Source: Rhodococcus sp. IITR03 (GTDB lineage Bacteria; Actinomycetota; Actinomycetes; Mycobacteriales; Mycobacteriaceae). From it: 5,426 nt of DNA. Below the pieces are notes generated by a model, which saw only the letters and a program-made list of their open reading frames with translations, had not been told where the DNA came from and searched no databases. Location of the stretch: assembly GCA_001017865.1 (NCBI GenBank), contig LATQ01000001.1:703569-708994 (forward strand), in the 5' to 3' direction. Position 1 is the first letter of the stretch. Each line of letters begins with the position of its first letter. Both the position numbers and the translations under genes were made by a program. Below, one piece after another: positions 1 through 5,184 of this stretch.

Positions 1-255
1 GGGCGCGGCGCGGGGCCGGATGCCCCTGCCAGGCCGCTCGATCGCCGACTGCAACCAGTGCGCCGCCTCGTCGTCGCCGTATTCGGGGAACGGCCCGAAC
101 TCACCCCACCCTGCGGGTCCGCGCAGCAACAGCACCTCGCGTTCGGTGATGCCGCGGAACCGGACGCGCATGGGCAGCGAGATAACGACTGCCCCGTCGA
201 GCAATTCGTCCGCGGACGGGAGGGGCAGCGAGGACGGGAGGGGCAGGGAGATCAC
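1..255 (-). CDS. menC: o-succinylbenzoate synthase MenC, N-terminal part, frameshifted near the window edge
   Basis: MenC dehydrates SHCHC to o-succinylbenzoate in menaquinone synthesis; it belongs to the enolase superfamily and is cytosolic. Only the N-terminal part (about 85 codons) is present; the catalytic barrel lies beyond the edge. Reading the minus strand from GTG at 255-253 gives residues 1-73, with the family-typical stretch LPMRVRFRGITEREV (residues 27-41), then GPAGWGEFGPFPEY (46-59) and HWLQSAIE (66-73). This lines up well with the start of M. tuberculosis MenC as I recall it. After codon 73 (bases 37-39) the frame yields implausible RPGRGIRP, but restoring one missing base at about 36/37 gives AAWQGHPAPRR, as expected for the family. 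The GTG overlaps the thioesterase stop (GTGA, 252-255), so translation is probably coupled; no good ribosome site is visible. The start region carries an 18-base tandem duplication. Confidence 0.85.
   Translation of the reverse strand, partial: MISLPLPSSLPLPSADELLDGAVVISLPMRVRFRGITEREVLLLRGPAGWGEFGPFPEYGDDEAAHWLQSAIERPGRGIRPRAAP
211..246. repeat. 18-base tandem duplication inside menC
   Basis: Two adjacent 18-base units, 211-228 and 229-246, match at 17 of 18 positions; they differ only at the third base (213 c, 231 a). On the minus strand they add six codons in frame, producing SLPLPS followed by SLPLPS at MenC residues 3-14. This lies in the variable N-terminus before the conserved LPMRVRFRG strand, so it should be tolerated. 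Confidence 0.85.
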
Positions 256-884
256 GGTTGGCCCGGCAGCAACTGGACCATCAGTGCCTCGCAGTCGGCG
301 AGGAGGTTGCCGTCGACATCGCGCAGTTCGGCCTTGCAGAAGGCCTTGCGTCCGTCCACCCGCTCGACCCAGCCGTCGACGACGAGTTCGGTCTCGATCG
401 GGGTGATCCTGCGATAGTTGACGTGAAGATAGGCGGTGCGGGCGATCGGCCGGCCGTTGGCGTGGATGACCATGCCGAACAGGTCGTCGAACAGCAGCGG
501 CAGCGTGCCGCCGTGCGCGGCCCCGTTGCCTCCGAGGTGGTAGCGACGGAAGACGCCGCGCTCACGGACACCGTCCGGTCCGTACTTCTCGATCGTCCAC
601 GGCAGCAGCAGCGCGCTGCCGCGTCCGGGCAGGTCGACGTTGAATCCGGCGGGCGAGCGGCCCTCGGGCACGGCGTGCTCGGCGAGCAGGTCGACGAGTG
701 CCTCGGTCTGCTCGATCGCTCGGTCGACGACCTCGTCCGGCGGGTTCGTGGAGACCATCAGATCCTGCAGACGCCGGAAGGTCTCGACGAAGCGACCGTA
801 GTTCGGCCCCGCCTTCACCGGTTCGTAGACCGGGAATCCGCCGTGGTGTTCGTAGTCGTCGCGGGGATCGGTCTGCTCGCTCAT
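252..884 (-). CDS. PaaI-type hotdog-fold acyl-CoA thioesterase, candidate DHNA-CoA thioesterase
   Basis: Predicted cytosolic acyl-CoA thioesterase of 210 residues. The C-terminal half (about 105-205) is a hotdog domain: GNGAAHGG at 119-126 matches the HGG signature that begins the central helix, and D133, nine residues after H124, sits where E. coli PaaI has its catalytic aspartate (glutamate in YdiI/MenI). The strand segment TAYLHVNYRR (150-159) is also typical. The first 100 residues are a helical extension, longer than in the 140-residue PaaI and YdiI proteins. ATG at 884 is preferred because MSEQTDPRDDYEHHGG starts cleanly there; in-frame codons upstream run into the menB promoter. The stop overlaps the menC GTG, and menB is divergent 64 bases away, so a menaquinone role (DHNA-CoA hydrolysis) is inferred. 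The fold is well supported; the substrate is not shown by the sequence. Confidence 0.85.
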   Translation of the reverse strand: MSEQTDPRDDYEHHGGFPVYEPVKAGPNYGRFVETFRRLQDLMVSTNPPDEVVDRAIEQTEALVDLLAEHAVPEGRSPAGFNVDLPGRGSALLLPWTIEKYGPDGVRERGVFRRYHLGGNGAAHGGTLPLLFDDLFGMVIHANGRPIARTAYLHVNYRRITPIETELVVDGWVERVDGRKAFCKAELRDVDGNLLADCEALMVQLLPGQP

Positions 885-892
885 GGTTGTGC

Positions 893-898
893 ACGTTA
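893..898 (-). promoter_or_regulatory. candidate -10 box for the thioesterase-menC operon (leaderless)
   Basis: On the minus strand TAACGT fits the actinobacterial TANNNT -10 pattern and lies 8 bases before the ATG at 884. No Shine-Dalgarno sequence is present between them, so transcription could begin at or beside the start codon. I see no recognisable -35 box. Inference only. Confidence 0.4.
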
Positions 899-936
899 TC
901 GGGCGGCAGCGCACGTCGCCGCGATGCCCGGCCCTT

Positions 937-942
937 TATGGT
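937..942 (+). promoter_or_regulatory. candidate -10 box for menB (leaderless)
   Basis: TATGGT fits TANNNT and ends 6 bases before the GTG at 949, the spacing expected if transcription starts on the first base of the start codon. The GAG at 946-948 touches the start codon and is too close to serve as a ribosome site. No -35 match is evident. It lies within the same 64-base spacer as the divergent thioesterase promoter. Confidence 0.4.
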
Positions 943-948
943 GACGAG

Positions 949-1840
949 GTGACCTTCGATCCAGAATTGTGGCGCCCGGTACCCGGGTTCGAGAACCTCA
1001 CCGACATCACCTATCACCGACACGTCACGCAGGGCACGGTCCGCGTCGCGTTCGATCGTCCCGAGGTGCGCAACGCCTTCCGTCCGCACACCGTCGACGA
1101 GCTCTACCGCGTGCTCGACCATGCGCGGACCACCTCCGACGTCGGCGTCGTGCTGCTCACGGGCAACGGTCCGAGCCCGAAGGACGGCGGATGGGCGTTC
1201 TGCTCCGGCGGCGACCAGCGGATCCGTGGCCGCAGCGGCTACCAGTACGCGAGCGGCGAGACCGCCGACACCGTCGACAAGGCCCGCGCCGGCCGGCTGC
1301 ACATCCTCGAAGTCCAGCGCTGATCCGGTTCATGCGAAGGTCGTCATCGCTCTGGTCAACGGCTGGGCCGCCGGTGGCGGGCACAGCCTGCACGTCACGT
1401 GCGACCTGACGCTCGCCTCCCGCGAGCACGCCCGCTTCAAGCAGACCGACGCCGACGTGGGCAGCTTCGACGGCGGCTACGGCAGCGCCTACCTGGCCAA
1501 GATGGTCGGCCAGAAGTTCGCGCGGGAGATCTTCTTCCTCGGCGACACCTACACGGCCGAGGAGATGCACCACATGGGTGCGGTGAACAAGGTCGTCGAC
1601 CACGACGAGCTCGAGAACGTCGCGCTGGAGTGGGCGCAGAAGATCAACGGCAAGTCGCCGCAGGCGCAGCGCATGCTCAAGTACGCCTTCAACCTGCAGG
1701 ACGACGGCCTCGTCGGTCAGCAGTTGTTCGCGGGCGAGGCCACGCGTCTGGCCTACATGACCGACGAAGCGATCGAGGGTCGCGACGCCTTCCTCGAGAA
1801 GCGCGAGCCCGACTGGTCGCCCTACCCGCACTACTACTGA
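949..1840 (+). pseudogene. menB: 1,4-dihydroxy-2-naphthoyl-CoA synthase MenB, interrupted by two single-base deletions
   Basis: MenB (crotonase superfamily) cyclises o-succinylbenzoyl-CoA to DHNA-CoA in the cytosol. From GTG at 949 the reading is MTFDPELWRPVPGFENL, then TDITYHRHV and VRVAFDRPEVRNAFRPH, closely matching the 314-residue M. tuberculosis MenB. SGGDQ (86-90) and GGGHS (143-147) form the oxyanion-hole regions. The expected active-site residues are present: D168, S173, D175 and Y270, equivalent to D185, S190, D192 and Y287 by a constant offset of 17. As written, frame 1 stops at TGA 1321-1323 after R124. LIRFM is then read in frame 3 (1323-1334), and KVVIALVNGW continues in frame 2 to the stop at 1838-1840. 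Restoring one C at 1320/1321 and one C near 1335 gives a continuous 297-residue protein. The start is preferred over ATG 883, which overlaps the divergent gene. Sequence error is likelier than true loss, since MenB is normally essential. Confidence 0.93.
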
Positions 1841-1846
1841 TCCTGA

Positions 1847-1902
1847 CGCGGCGAACCGGGCTTCGCCCCTGCTACAGCAGGTGCAAGGCCCGGTTCGCCG
1901 CG
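1847..1902. terminator. nested-hairpin terminator between convergent menB and DUF4193 genes
   Basis: A perfect 15-base inverted repeat (1847-1861 with 1888-1902) encloses a second hairpin, CCTGCT (1868-1873) with AGCAGG (1876-1881). It begins 6 bases after the menB stop and ends 24 bases before the DUF4193 stop, so it can serve both directions. There is no T-run on either side, as is common for strong GC-rich actinobacterial terminators. Confidence 0.75.
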
Positions 1903-1926
1903 CAAGGAGGGTCGTCGGACGGAAGG

Positions 1927-2223
1927 TCAGACGCAGTCGCGGCAGTAGGCCTGCTCGCCGTCGCCCGTCGCGCGACGGCTGTGGTGCTGGACGAGGAAGC
2001 AGCCCATGCAGGTGAACTCGTCCGACTGCTTCGGCAGGACCTGGACCGAGAGCTCCTCCGCGGACAGTGCCGAGAGGTCGGCGCCGGGCAGGTCGAGGGT
2101 CTCGAGGATCTCGCCCTCGTCGGTGTCGGCGGCCGCGATGGGCTTGATGTCCAGCTCGTCCAGGGCAGTGCCACCGCCGCCCAGGATGTCGGTGGTGCGG
2201 GGAGCGTCGTAGTCGGTCGCCAT
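1927..2223 (-). CDS. DUF4193 family small acidic protein with two CxxC pairs
   Basis: A 98-residue cytosolic protein resembling the DUF4193 family of Actinobacteria; I recall M. tuberculosis Rv2708c having the same MATDYDAPR start, an LPGADLS segment, EELSV and a PKQ-DEFTC block. Here these are residues 1-9, 45-51, 56-60 and 64-72. Four cysteines form two CxxC pairs, C72/C75 in CMGC and C94/C97 in CRDC, which suggests a small zinc ribbon at the C-terminus. The N-terminal 60 residues are acidic and probably disordered. The ATG is fixed by GAGGAG 7 bases upstream. It lies antisense between menB and the following genes, which I do not recall in the mycobacterial men cluster. Its molecular function is unknown; DNA, RNA or RNA-polymerase binding would be a guess from the ribbon. 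Confidence 0.88.
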   Translation of the reverse strand: MATDYDAPRTTDILGGGGTALDELDIKPIAAADTDEGEILETLDLPGADLSALSAEELSVQVLPKQSDEFTCMGCFLVQHHSRRATGDGEQAYCRDCV

Positions 2224-2230
2224 GGCAGTT

Positions 2231-2236
2231 CTCCTC
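2231..2236 (-). promoter_or_regulatory. ribosome binding site of the DUF4193 gene
   Basis: GAGGAG on the minus strand, 7 bases before the ATG at 2223. It selects this start over the in-frame ATG at 2238, which would place the site inside the coding region. It is the clearest Shine-Dalgarno sequence on the minus strand here, in contrast to the apparently leaderless thioesterase. Confidence 0.8.
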
Positions 2237-2257
2237 ACTCGTTGTCGGCGGTGCCGC

Positions 2258-2278
2258 GCAGCCGCGGGTCACGGCTGC
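2258..2278. repeat. hairpin in the DUF4193 upstream region
   Basis: GCAGCCG (2258-2264) and CGGCTGC (2272-2278) form a perfect 7-base stem around a 7-base loop. It lies 35 bases upstream of the DUF4193 start and could be in its 5' leader or in a shared regulatory spacer. In GC-rich DNA a stem this short may be accidental. Confidence 0.35.
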
Positions 2279-2347
2279 ATCGGACCCGCTGTGGCAGGCC
2301 GGCGCTGTCATGGGCACCGTTGCCGTCAGTAATGTCCCACCGGAAGC

Positions 2348-2376
2348 TTCGTCAAACACATATGTCCAGTTACGGT
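2348..2376 (+). promoter_or_regulatory. candidate promoter for the gene at 2409
   Basis: TTCGTC (2348-2353) and TACGGT (2371-2376) are separated by 17 bases, a workable -35/-10 arrangement with a TANNNT -10 box. The -35 match is weak. Transcription would start near 2383, giving a leader of about 25 bases that contains the GTGTGC/GCACAC hairpin. This 185-base spacer (2224-2408) has lower GC than the genes around it and no coding potential I recognise. Confidence 0.3.
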
Positions 2377-2400
2377 CGAACCGTGTGCTCTCGGGCACAC
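2372..2400. promoter_or_regulatory. two overlapping inverted repeats, possible operator
   Basis: ACGGT-cga-ACCGT (2372-2384) overlaps the candidate -10 box and shares two bases with GTGTGC-tctcgg-GCACAC (2383-2400), which ends 8 bases before the ATG at 2409. Both arms are perfect. The position suits a repressor site or a leader hairpin covering the start. No known regulator motif is recognised. Confidence 0.35.
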
Positions 2401-2408
2401 TGTGGGAC

Positions 2409-2854
2409 ATGACCGATCGCCAGAGTCCGCGAACCGCCCACACCCGCCCGGAAGGCGTCTCCGACGCCACTGTGAAAGCGACCGGCAAATTGTCCGAGGC
2501 TCTCGAGACCGTCGAGCAGGCGCGGGGCCATCTCTATGCCTTCCATCAGCTGATGGGTCGCGCCGATCTGCTCACCGGCGACGCCGAGGAGTTGTTCCGC
2601 GAGGCCGGGCACGACGAGATCGCCGAGCGTCTCGGCACCGAGATCATCGGACGCAACATCGCCGAGGGTCGCTGGACCTTCCAACTCGTCGAGGAATTCG
2701 ACGACGGCTACTGGTCGGACTTCCGCACTTTCGAGAAGCAGGTGCGCGACGAACTCGTGCAGGGCCGACGTCACCTTTTCGAAGCCGAGATGAAGGAATC
2801 GCGGCGCACACACGGCCGCCGCCATCACGAGCCTGCCCGGCCGAGGAGCAGTGA
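2409..2854 (+). CDS. conserved hypothetical helical protein, 3' end uncertain (probable frameshift)
   Basis: Not recognised as a named family. From ATG 2409 the protein reads MTDRQSPRTAHTRPEGVSDA and is then strongly alpha-helical and charged: TGKLSEALETVEQARGHLYA (25-44), RADLLTGDAEELFREAGHDE (51-70), EIIGRNIAEGRWTFQLVEEF (78-97) and EKQVRDELVQGRRHLFEAEM (109-128), ending RRTHGRRHHEPARP near residue 145. It has no membrane segment or signal peptide. In this frame there is no stop until 3288-3290, deep inside the next gene, which is not believable. The adjacent frame reads PAEEQ and stops at TGA 2852-2854, 2 bases before the VOC start; one missing C in GCCCGG (2835-2840) would join them. M. 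tuberculosis has a different gene (Rv0547c, oxidoreductase) at this position as I recall. No Shine-Dalgarno sequence precedes the ATG, so the transcript may be short-leadered. Confidence 0.65.
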
Positions 2855-2856
2855 CG

Positions 2857-3240
2857 GTGGAGATCCTCAGCAGCCGCACCATCCTCCGTCCGCGCGACCA
2901 CGAGGCCGCCCTCGAGTTCTACGGCTCGACGCTGGGACTGGCGATCGCCCGCGAGTATCCCGGCGGAACCGTCTTCTTCGCGGGGCAGTCGCTCATCGAG
3001 ATCGCCGCGCACGGCCGATCCGACGACAGCGACGAGGTGTTCCACGGCGCCCTGTGGCTCCAGGTGCGCGACGTCTACGACGCCGAGGCCGAACTGGCGC
3101 TGAAGGGCGTGCGCATCGTCCGGGGCGCGAAGCAGGAGCCGTGGGGACTGCACGAGCTGTGGATCGCCGATCCCGACGGGATTCCGATCGTCCTGGTGCA
3201 GATCCCCGAGGACCATCCCTTGCGGCGCGACCTCCGTTGA
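2857..3240 (+). CDS. VOC superfamily (glyoxalase/bleomycin-resistance fold) protein, Rv0546c-like
   Basis: A 127-residue single-domain VOC protein with two beta-alpha-beta-beta-beta modules: residues 1-50 (MEILSSRTILRP, then FYGSTLGLAIAREY, FFAGQSLIEIA) and 64-116 (GALWLQVRDVYDAEAEL, EPWGLHELWIADPDG, IVLVQIP). It closely resembles M. tuberculosis Rv0546c in the same neighbourhood. GTG 2857 is chosen because the family begins MEIL and GAGGAG (2843-2848) lies 8 bases upstream; GTG 2851 would leave only 2 bases. The usual glyoxalase metal ligands are mostly absent: E48 is present, but L67/L69 occupy the region of the usual second-module histidine, and Q115 replaces the final glutamate. A classical glyoxalase I reaction is therefore doubtful; ligand binding or another small-molecule reaction is possible. 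The substrate is unknown. Confidence 0.85.
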   Translation: MEILSSRTILRPRDHEAALEFYGSTLGLAIAREYPGGTVFFAGQSLIEIAAHGRSDDSDEVFHGALWLQVRDVYDAEAELALKGVRIVRGAKQEPWGLHELWIADPDGIPIVLVQIPEDHPLRRDLR

Positions 3241-3378
3241 CGAACGGAGATACCCGGGCACGGCCGGAGGCAGTCGCGCGGCGCCGGTGATCTTGCACAC
3301 AAGCCGCGCGGTCTGCTCTGCACTCCGCTCATGGTCGGAGTCCGAAAGAACCGGTCGGGCGTCACGGCGAGACGCAGA

Positions 3379-3406
3379 ATTCACACCCCCGTCGCTGTAC
3401 ATTCAC
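3379..3406 (+). promoter_or_regulatory. repeated ATTCAC elements upstream of the phosphate permease
   Basis: ATTCAC occurs at 3379-3384 and 3401-3406, exactly 22 bases apart, which is two helical turns. Streptomyces PhoP boxes are 11-base direct repeats related to GTTCACC, so this could be a degenerate site controlling phosphate uptake, but the intervening unit at 3390 does not match. The 193-base spacer 3241-3433 also holds an 8-base inverted repeat (3275-3282 with 3303-3310, 20-base loop), too weak to call a terminator. Confidence 0.2.
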
Positions 3407-3433
3407 CTGCCCGCTACCCCACAATCGACAGAC

Positions 3434-4615
3434 GTGACCGCAGAGTTCGTCGTGCTCCTGGTGGTGGTCGTCACTGCCCTCGCATTCGATTTCACCAACG
3501 GCTTCCACGACACCGGCAATGCCATGGCGACATCCATCGCCACCGGCGCCCTCAAACCCAAGACCGCGGTCACTTTGTCCGCGACCCTCAACCTCGTCGG
3601 CGCCTTCCTGTCCGTGGAAGTCGCCGCCACCGTCGCGAAGGGTGTCGTCGACCTCGACACCGTCGGCGGTACCGATCTGTTGCTCATCGTCTTCGCCGGC
3701 TTGGTCGGAGCGATCCTCTGGAACATCGCAACCTGGCTGTTCGGCCTGCCGTCCAGTTCGTCGCATGCCCTGTTCGGTGGCCTGGTCGGCGCGGCGCTCG
3801 CGTCGATCGGCGTCCAGGGCGTCGTGTGGGACGGAGTGCTGGGCAAGGTCCTGCTTCCCGCCGTGCTCGCGCCCGTCATCGCGGCGCTGGTGTCCACGGT
3901 GGGCATCTGGTCGATGCACCGCCTGACCCGGTCCGTCTCCACCGAGCACCGCGATCGCGGCTTCCGGATGGGCCAGATCGGCACCGCATCCCTGATGTCG
4001 CTCGCCCACGGCACCAACGACGCACAGAAGACCATGGGCGTGATCTTCCTGGCCCTCGTCGCCCACGGCACCATCACCGCCGACACCGAAATGCCGTTCT
4101 GGGTGAAGGTCGCCTGTGCCGTCGCGATCGCCCTCGGCACCTATCTCGGTGGCTGGCGCATCATCCGCACGCTGGGCAAGGGCCTCGTCGAGATCGCCCC
4201 GCCGCAGGGCCTGGCCGCCGAGTCGTCGTCGGCCGCCATCATCCTCACCTCGAGCCATTTCGGTCTGCCGCTGTCGACCACGCACGTCGCCACGGGATCG
4301 ATCCTCGGCACGGGCCTGGGCACCAAGGGCGCCGAGGTGCGCTGGTCGGTGGCACGACGGATGGTCGTCGCGTGGGTCATCACCCTGCCGTGTGCCGCGG
4401 TCGTCGGAGCGATCTGCTGGGCGCTCGCCCACCTCATCGGCGGCATGTCCGGCGTGCTCGTCGTGTTCGCGATCCTGTGCGCCCTGGCCCTGCTCATGTG
4501 GCTGCGCTCGCGCCGGCAGCCCGTCGACGCCTCCAACGTCACCGCCGACTGGGACGACAAGCTCGCCCCGGCACCGGGTGCCTCCGAAACGGTCGGCGGG
4601 GAAGGACGCTCGTGA
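3434..4615 (+). CDS. pitA: PiT family inorganic phosphate permease (PitA-like)
   Basis: Low-affinity phosphate (or metal-phosphate) symporter of the inner membrane, 393 residues; M. tuberculosis PitA is 417. The two diverged PiT repeats are clear: FDFTNGFHDTGNAMATSIA (18-36) and SLAHGTNDAQKTMGVI (189-204), each with the conserved acidic and asparagine residues (D26, N29; N195, D196). PSSSSHALFGG (106-116) and LPLSTTHVATGSILG (278-292) are the matching re-entrant serine/threonine segments. About ten hydrophobic helices lie within residues 4-356, and a short polar tail (357-393) includes DASNVTADWDD, also typical of actinobacterial PitA. GTG 3434 is chosen because the family begins right before LLVVVVTALAFDF; upstream in-frame codons do not resemble the family. 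There is no strong ribosome site; a weak -10 (CACAAT, 3420-3425) would allow a nearly leaderless transcript. The stop overlaps the next start. Confidence 0.95.
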   Translation: MTAEFVVLLVVVVTALAFDFTNGFHDTGNAMATSIATGALKPKTAVTLSATLNLVGAFLSVEVAATVAKGVVDLDTVGGTDLLLIVFAGLVGAILWNIATWLFGLPSSSSHALFGGLVGAALASIGVQGVVWDGVLGKVLLPAVLAPVIAALVSTVGIWSMHRLTRSVSTEHRDRGFRMGQIGTASLMSLAHGTNDAQKTMGVIFLALVAHGTITADTEMPFWVKVACAVAIALGTYLGGWRIIRTLGKGLVEIAPPQGLAAESSSAAIILTSSHFGLPLSTTHVATGSILGTGLGTKGAEVRWSVARRMVVAWVITLPCAAVVGAICWALAHLIGGMSGVLVVFAILCALALLMWLRSRRQPVDASNVTADWDDKLAPAPGASETVGGEGRS

Positions 4616-4872
4616 ACCTGTTGACGCACACCCTCGACTCCCTGTGGCAGGTCGTTCTCGTGGGCCTGCTGCTCGGCGCCGGCCTGCCCTCCCTGTTCGC
4701 CCTCGGAGTCCGCGCACTCGACACCGGTCGCGGCAGCGACGGCACACCGAATCCGGTGGCACGGACCGCCGCGGTGCTGTGCTTCGCCGTGGTCGCCTGC
4801 GCGATCCTGGCGGGAATTCTCCTGCTGGCGTCCGATTTCCTCGCCGGAACGTTCGGCATCGACATCTTCTGA
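4612..4872 (+). CDS. small two-helix membrane protein next to pitA (Rv0544c-like)
   Basis: An 86-residue protein with two hydrophobic helices, about 12-36 (VVLVGLLLGAGLPSLFALGV) and 52-76 (AAVLCFAVVACAILAGILLL), joined by a polar loop containing DTGRGSDGTPNP (37-48). Both termini would be on the same side of the membrane. The start GTG at 4612 overlaps the pitA stop (GTGA), and GAAGGA (4601-4606) is 5 bases upstream. A small transmembrane gene sits at this place in the M. tuberculosis cluster too, as I recall. Its function is unknown; position and coupling suggest an accessory or stabilising partner of the phosphate permease, which is inference. G and A residues in both helices would allow tight helix packing. 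Confidence 0.85.
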   Translation: MNLLTHTLDSLWQVVLVGLLLGAGLPSLFALGVRALDTGRGSDGTPNPVARTAAVLCFAVVACAILAGILLLASDFLAGTFGIDIF

Positions 4873-4884
4873 TCGGAGTGACGG

Positions 4885-5184
4885 GTGGCCCTCCCGCCGT
4901 TTCTCGCTTCCATCGTCGAGTGGCTCCGTGCCGGTTACCCCGAAGGGGTGCCGGAACAGGACTACGTACCCCTTTTCGCACTTCTCGCGCGGCGCCTGTC
5001 CGACGAGGAGGTCGCCCAGGTCGCCGACACTCTGATCGAGGACGGTGACCTCTCGATCAACCGCATCGACATCGCGGTCCTGATCAGCAAGATCACCAAC
5101 AACATGCCGTCGCCCGACGACGTGGACCGGGTCCGCCGCCAGCTCGAGGCGGGCGGATGGGACACGACACAATACGATCTGTGA
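4885..5184 (+). CDS. DUF3349 family protein (Rv0543c-like)
   Basis: A 99-residue soluble protein close to M. tuberculosis Rv0543c, a DUF3349 member. Conserved features are MALPPFLASIVEWLRAGYPE (1-20), VPEQDYVPLFALLARRLSDEE (22-42), then a long helical half with DIAVLISKITNNMPSPDDVD and VRRQLEAGGW towards the C-terminus. It has no cysteine pairs, membrane segment or catalytic motif. GTG 4885 is preceded by GGAG (4875-4878) at 6 bases, and 12 bases separate it from the previous stop. It overlaps menE by GTGA (5181-5184), so its translation is probably coupled to that of menE. The biochemical role of the family is not established to my knowledge; constant pairing with menE suggests a link to menaquinone synthesis or to the membrane complex upstream. 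Confidence 0.92.
   Translation: MALPPFLASIVEWLRAGYPEGVPEQDYVPLFALLARRLSDEEVAQVADTLIEDGDLSINRIDIAVLISKITNNMPSPDDVDRVRRQLEAGGWDTTQYDL

Noticed and set aside
883..951. ATG 883 as the start of menB
   Set aside because: It would overlap the start codon of the divergent thioesterase gene, and the extra 22 residues do not resemble MenB. GTG 949 lies directly before the conserved region and has a well-spaced -10 box.
1318..1340. Programmed ribosomal frameshifting in menB
   Set aside because: Two shifts in 15 bases would be needed, there is no slippery heptamer, and relatives encode MenB in a single frame.
1847..1902. The large inverted repeat as a transposon end or attachment site
   Set aside because: It has no transposase or target duplication nearby, and its place between two convergent stops fits a bidirectional terminator.
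2358..2365. Palindrome ACATATGT in the divergent spacer
   Set aside because: Eight bases is too short to separate from chance, although it lies in a relatively AT-rich spot.
1157..2488. A 443-codon minus-strand open frame opposite menB and across the DUF4193 gene
   Set aside because: It crosses the terminator and reads DUF4193 in the wrong frame; the sequence is low-complexity and unlike any family.
2851..2853. GTG 2851 as the start of the VOC gene, giving a GTGA overlap
   Set aside because: The GAGGAG site would be only 2 bases away, and the family begins at MEIL, which GTG 2857 provides.
2310..3290. A 326-codon plus-strand open frame running from before the unknown gene through the VOC gene
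   Set aside because: Its first 33 codons lie in the promoter spacer and its last 145 are the wrong frame of a clear VOC gene (Arg/Pro-rich shadow). Only 2409 to about 2843 looks coding.
3331..4872. A 513-codon plus-strand open frame over pitA
   Set aside because: Only its last 86 codons (4612-4872) look like a protein; the rest is an Arg/Pro-rich shadow of pitA.
3362..4981. A 539-codon minus-strand open frame opposite pitA
   Set aside because: It is a shadow caused by high GC at third positions of pitA; its composition is rich in Arg, Gly and Asp with no family resemblance.
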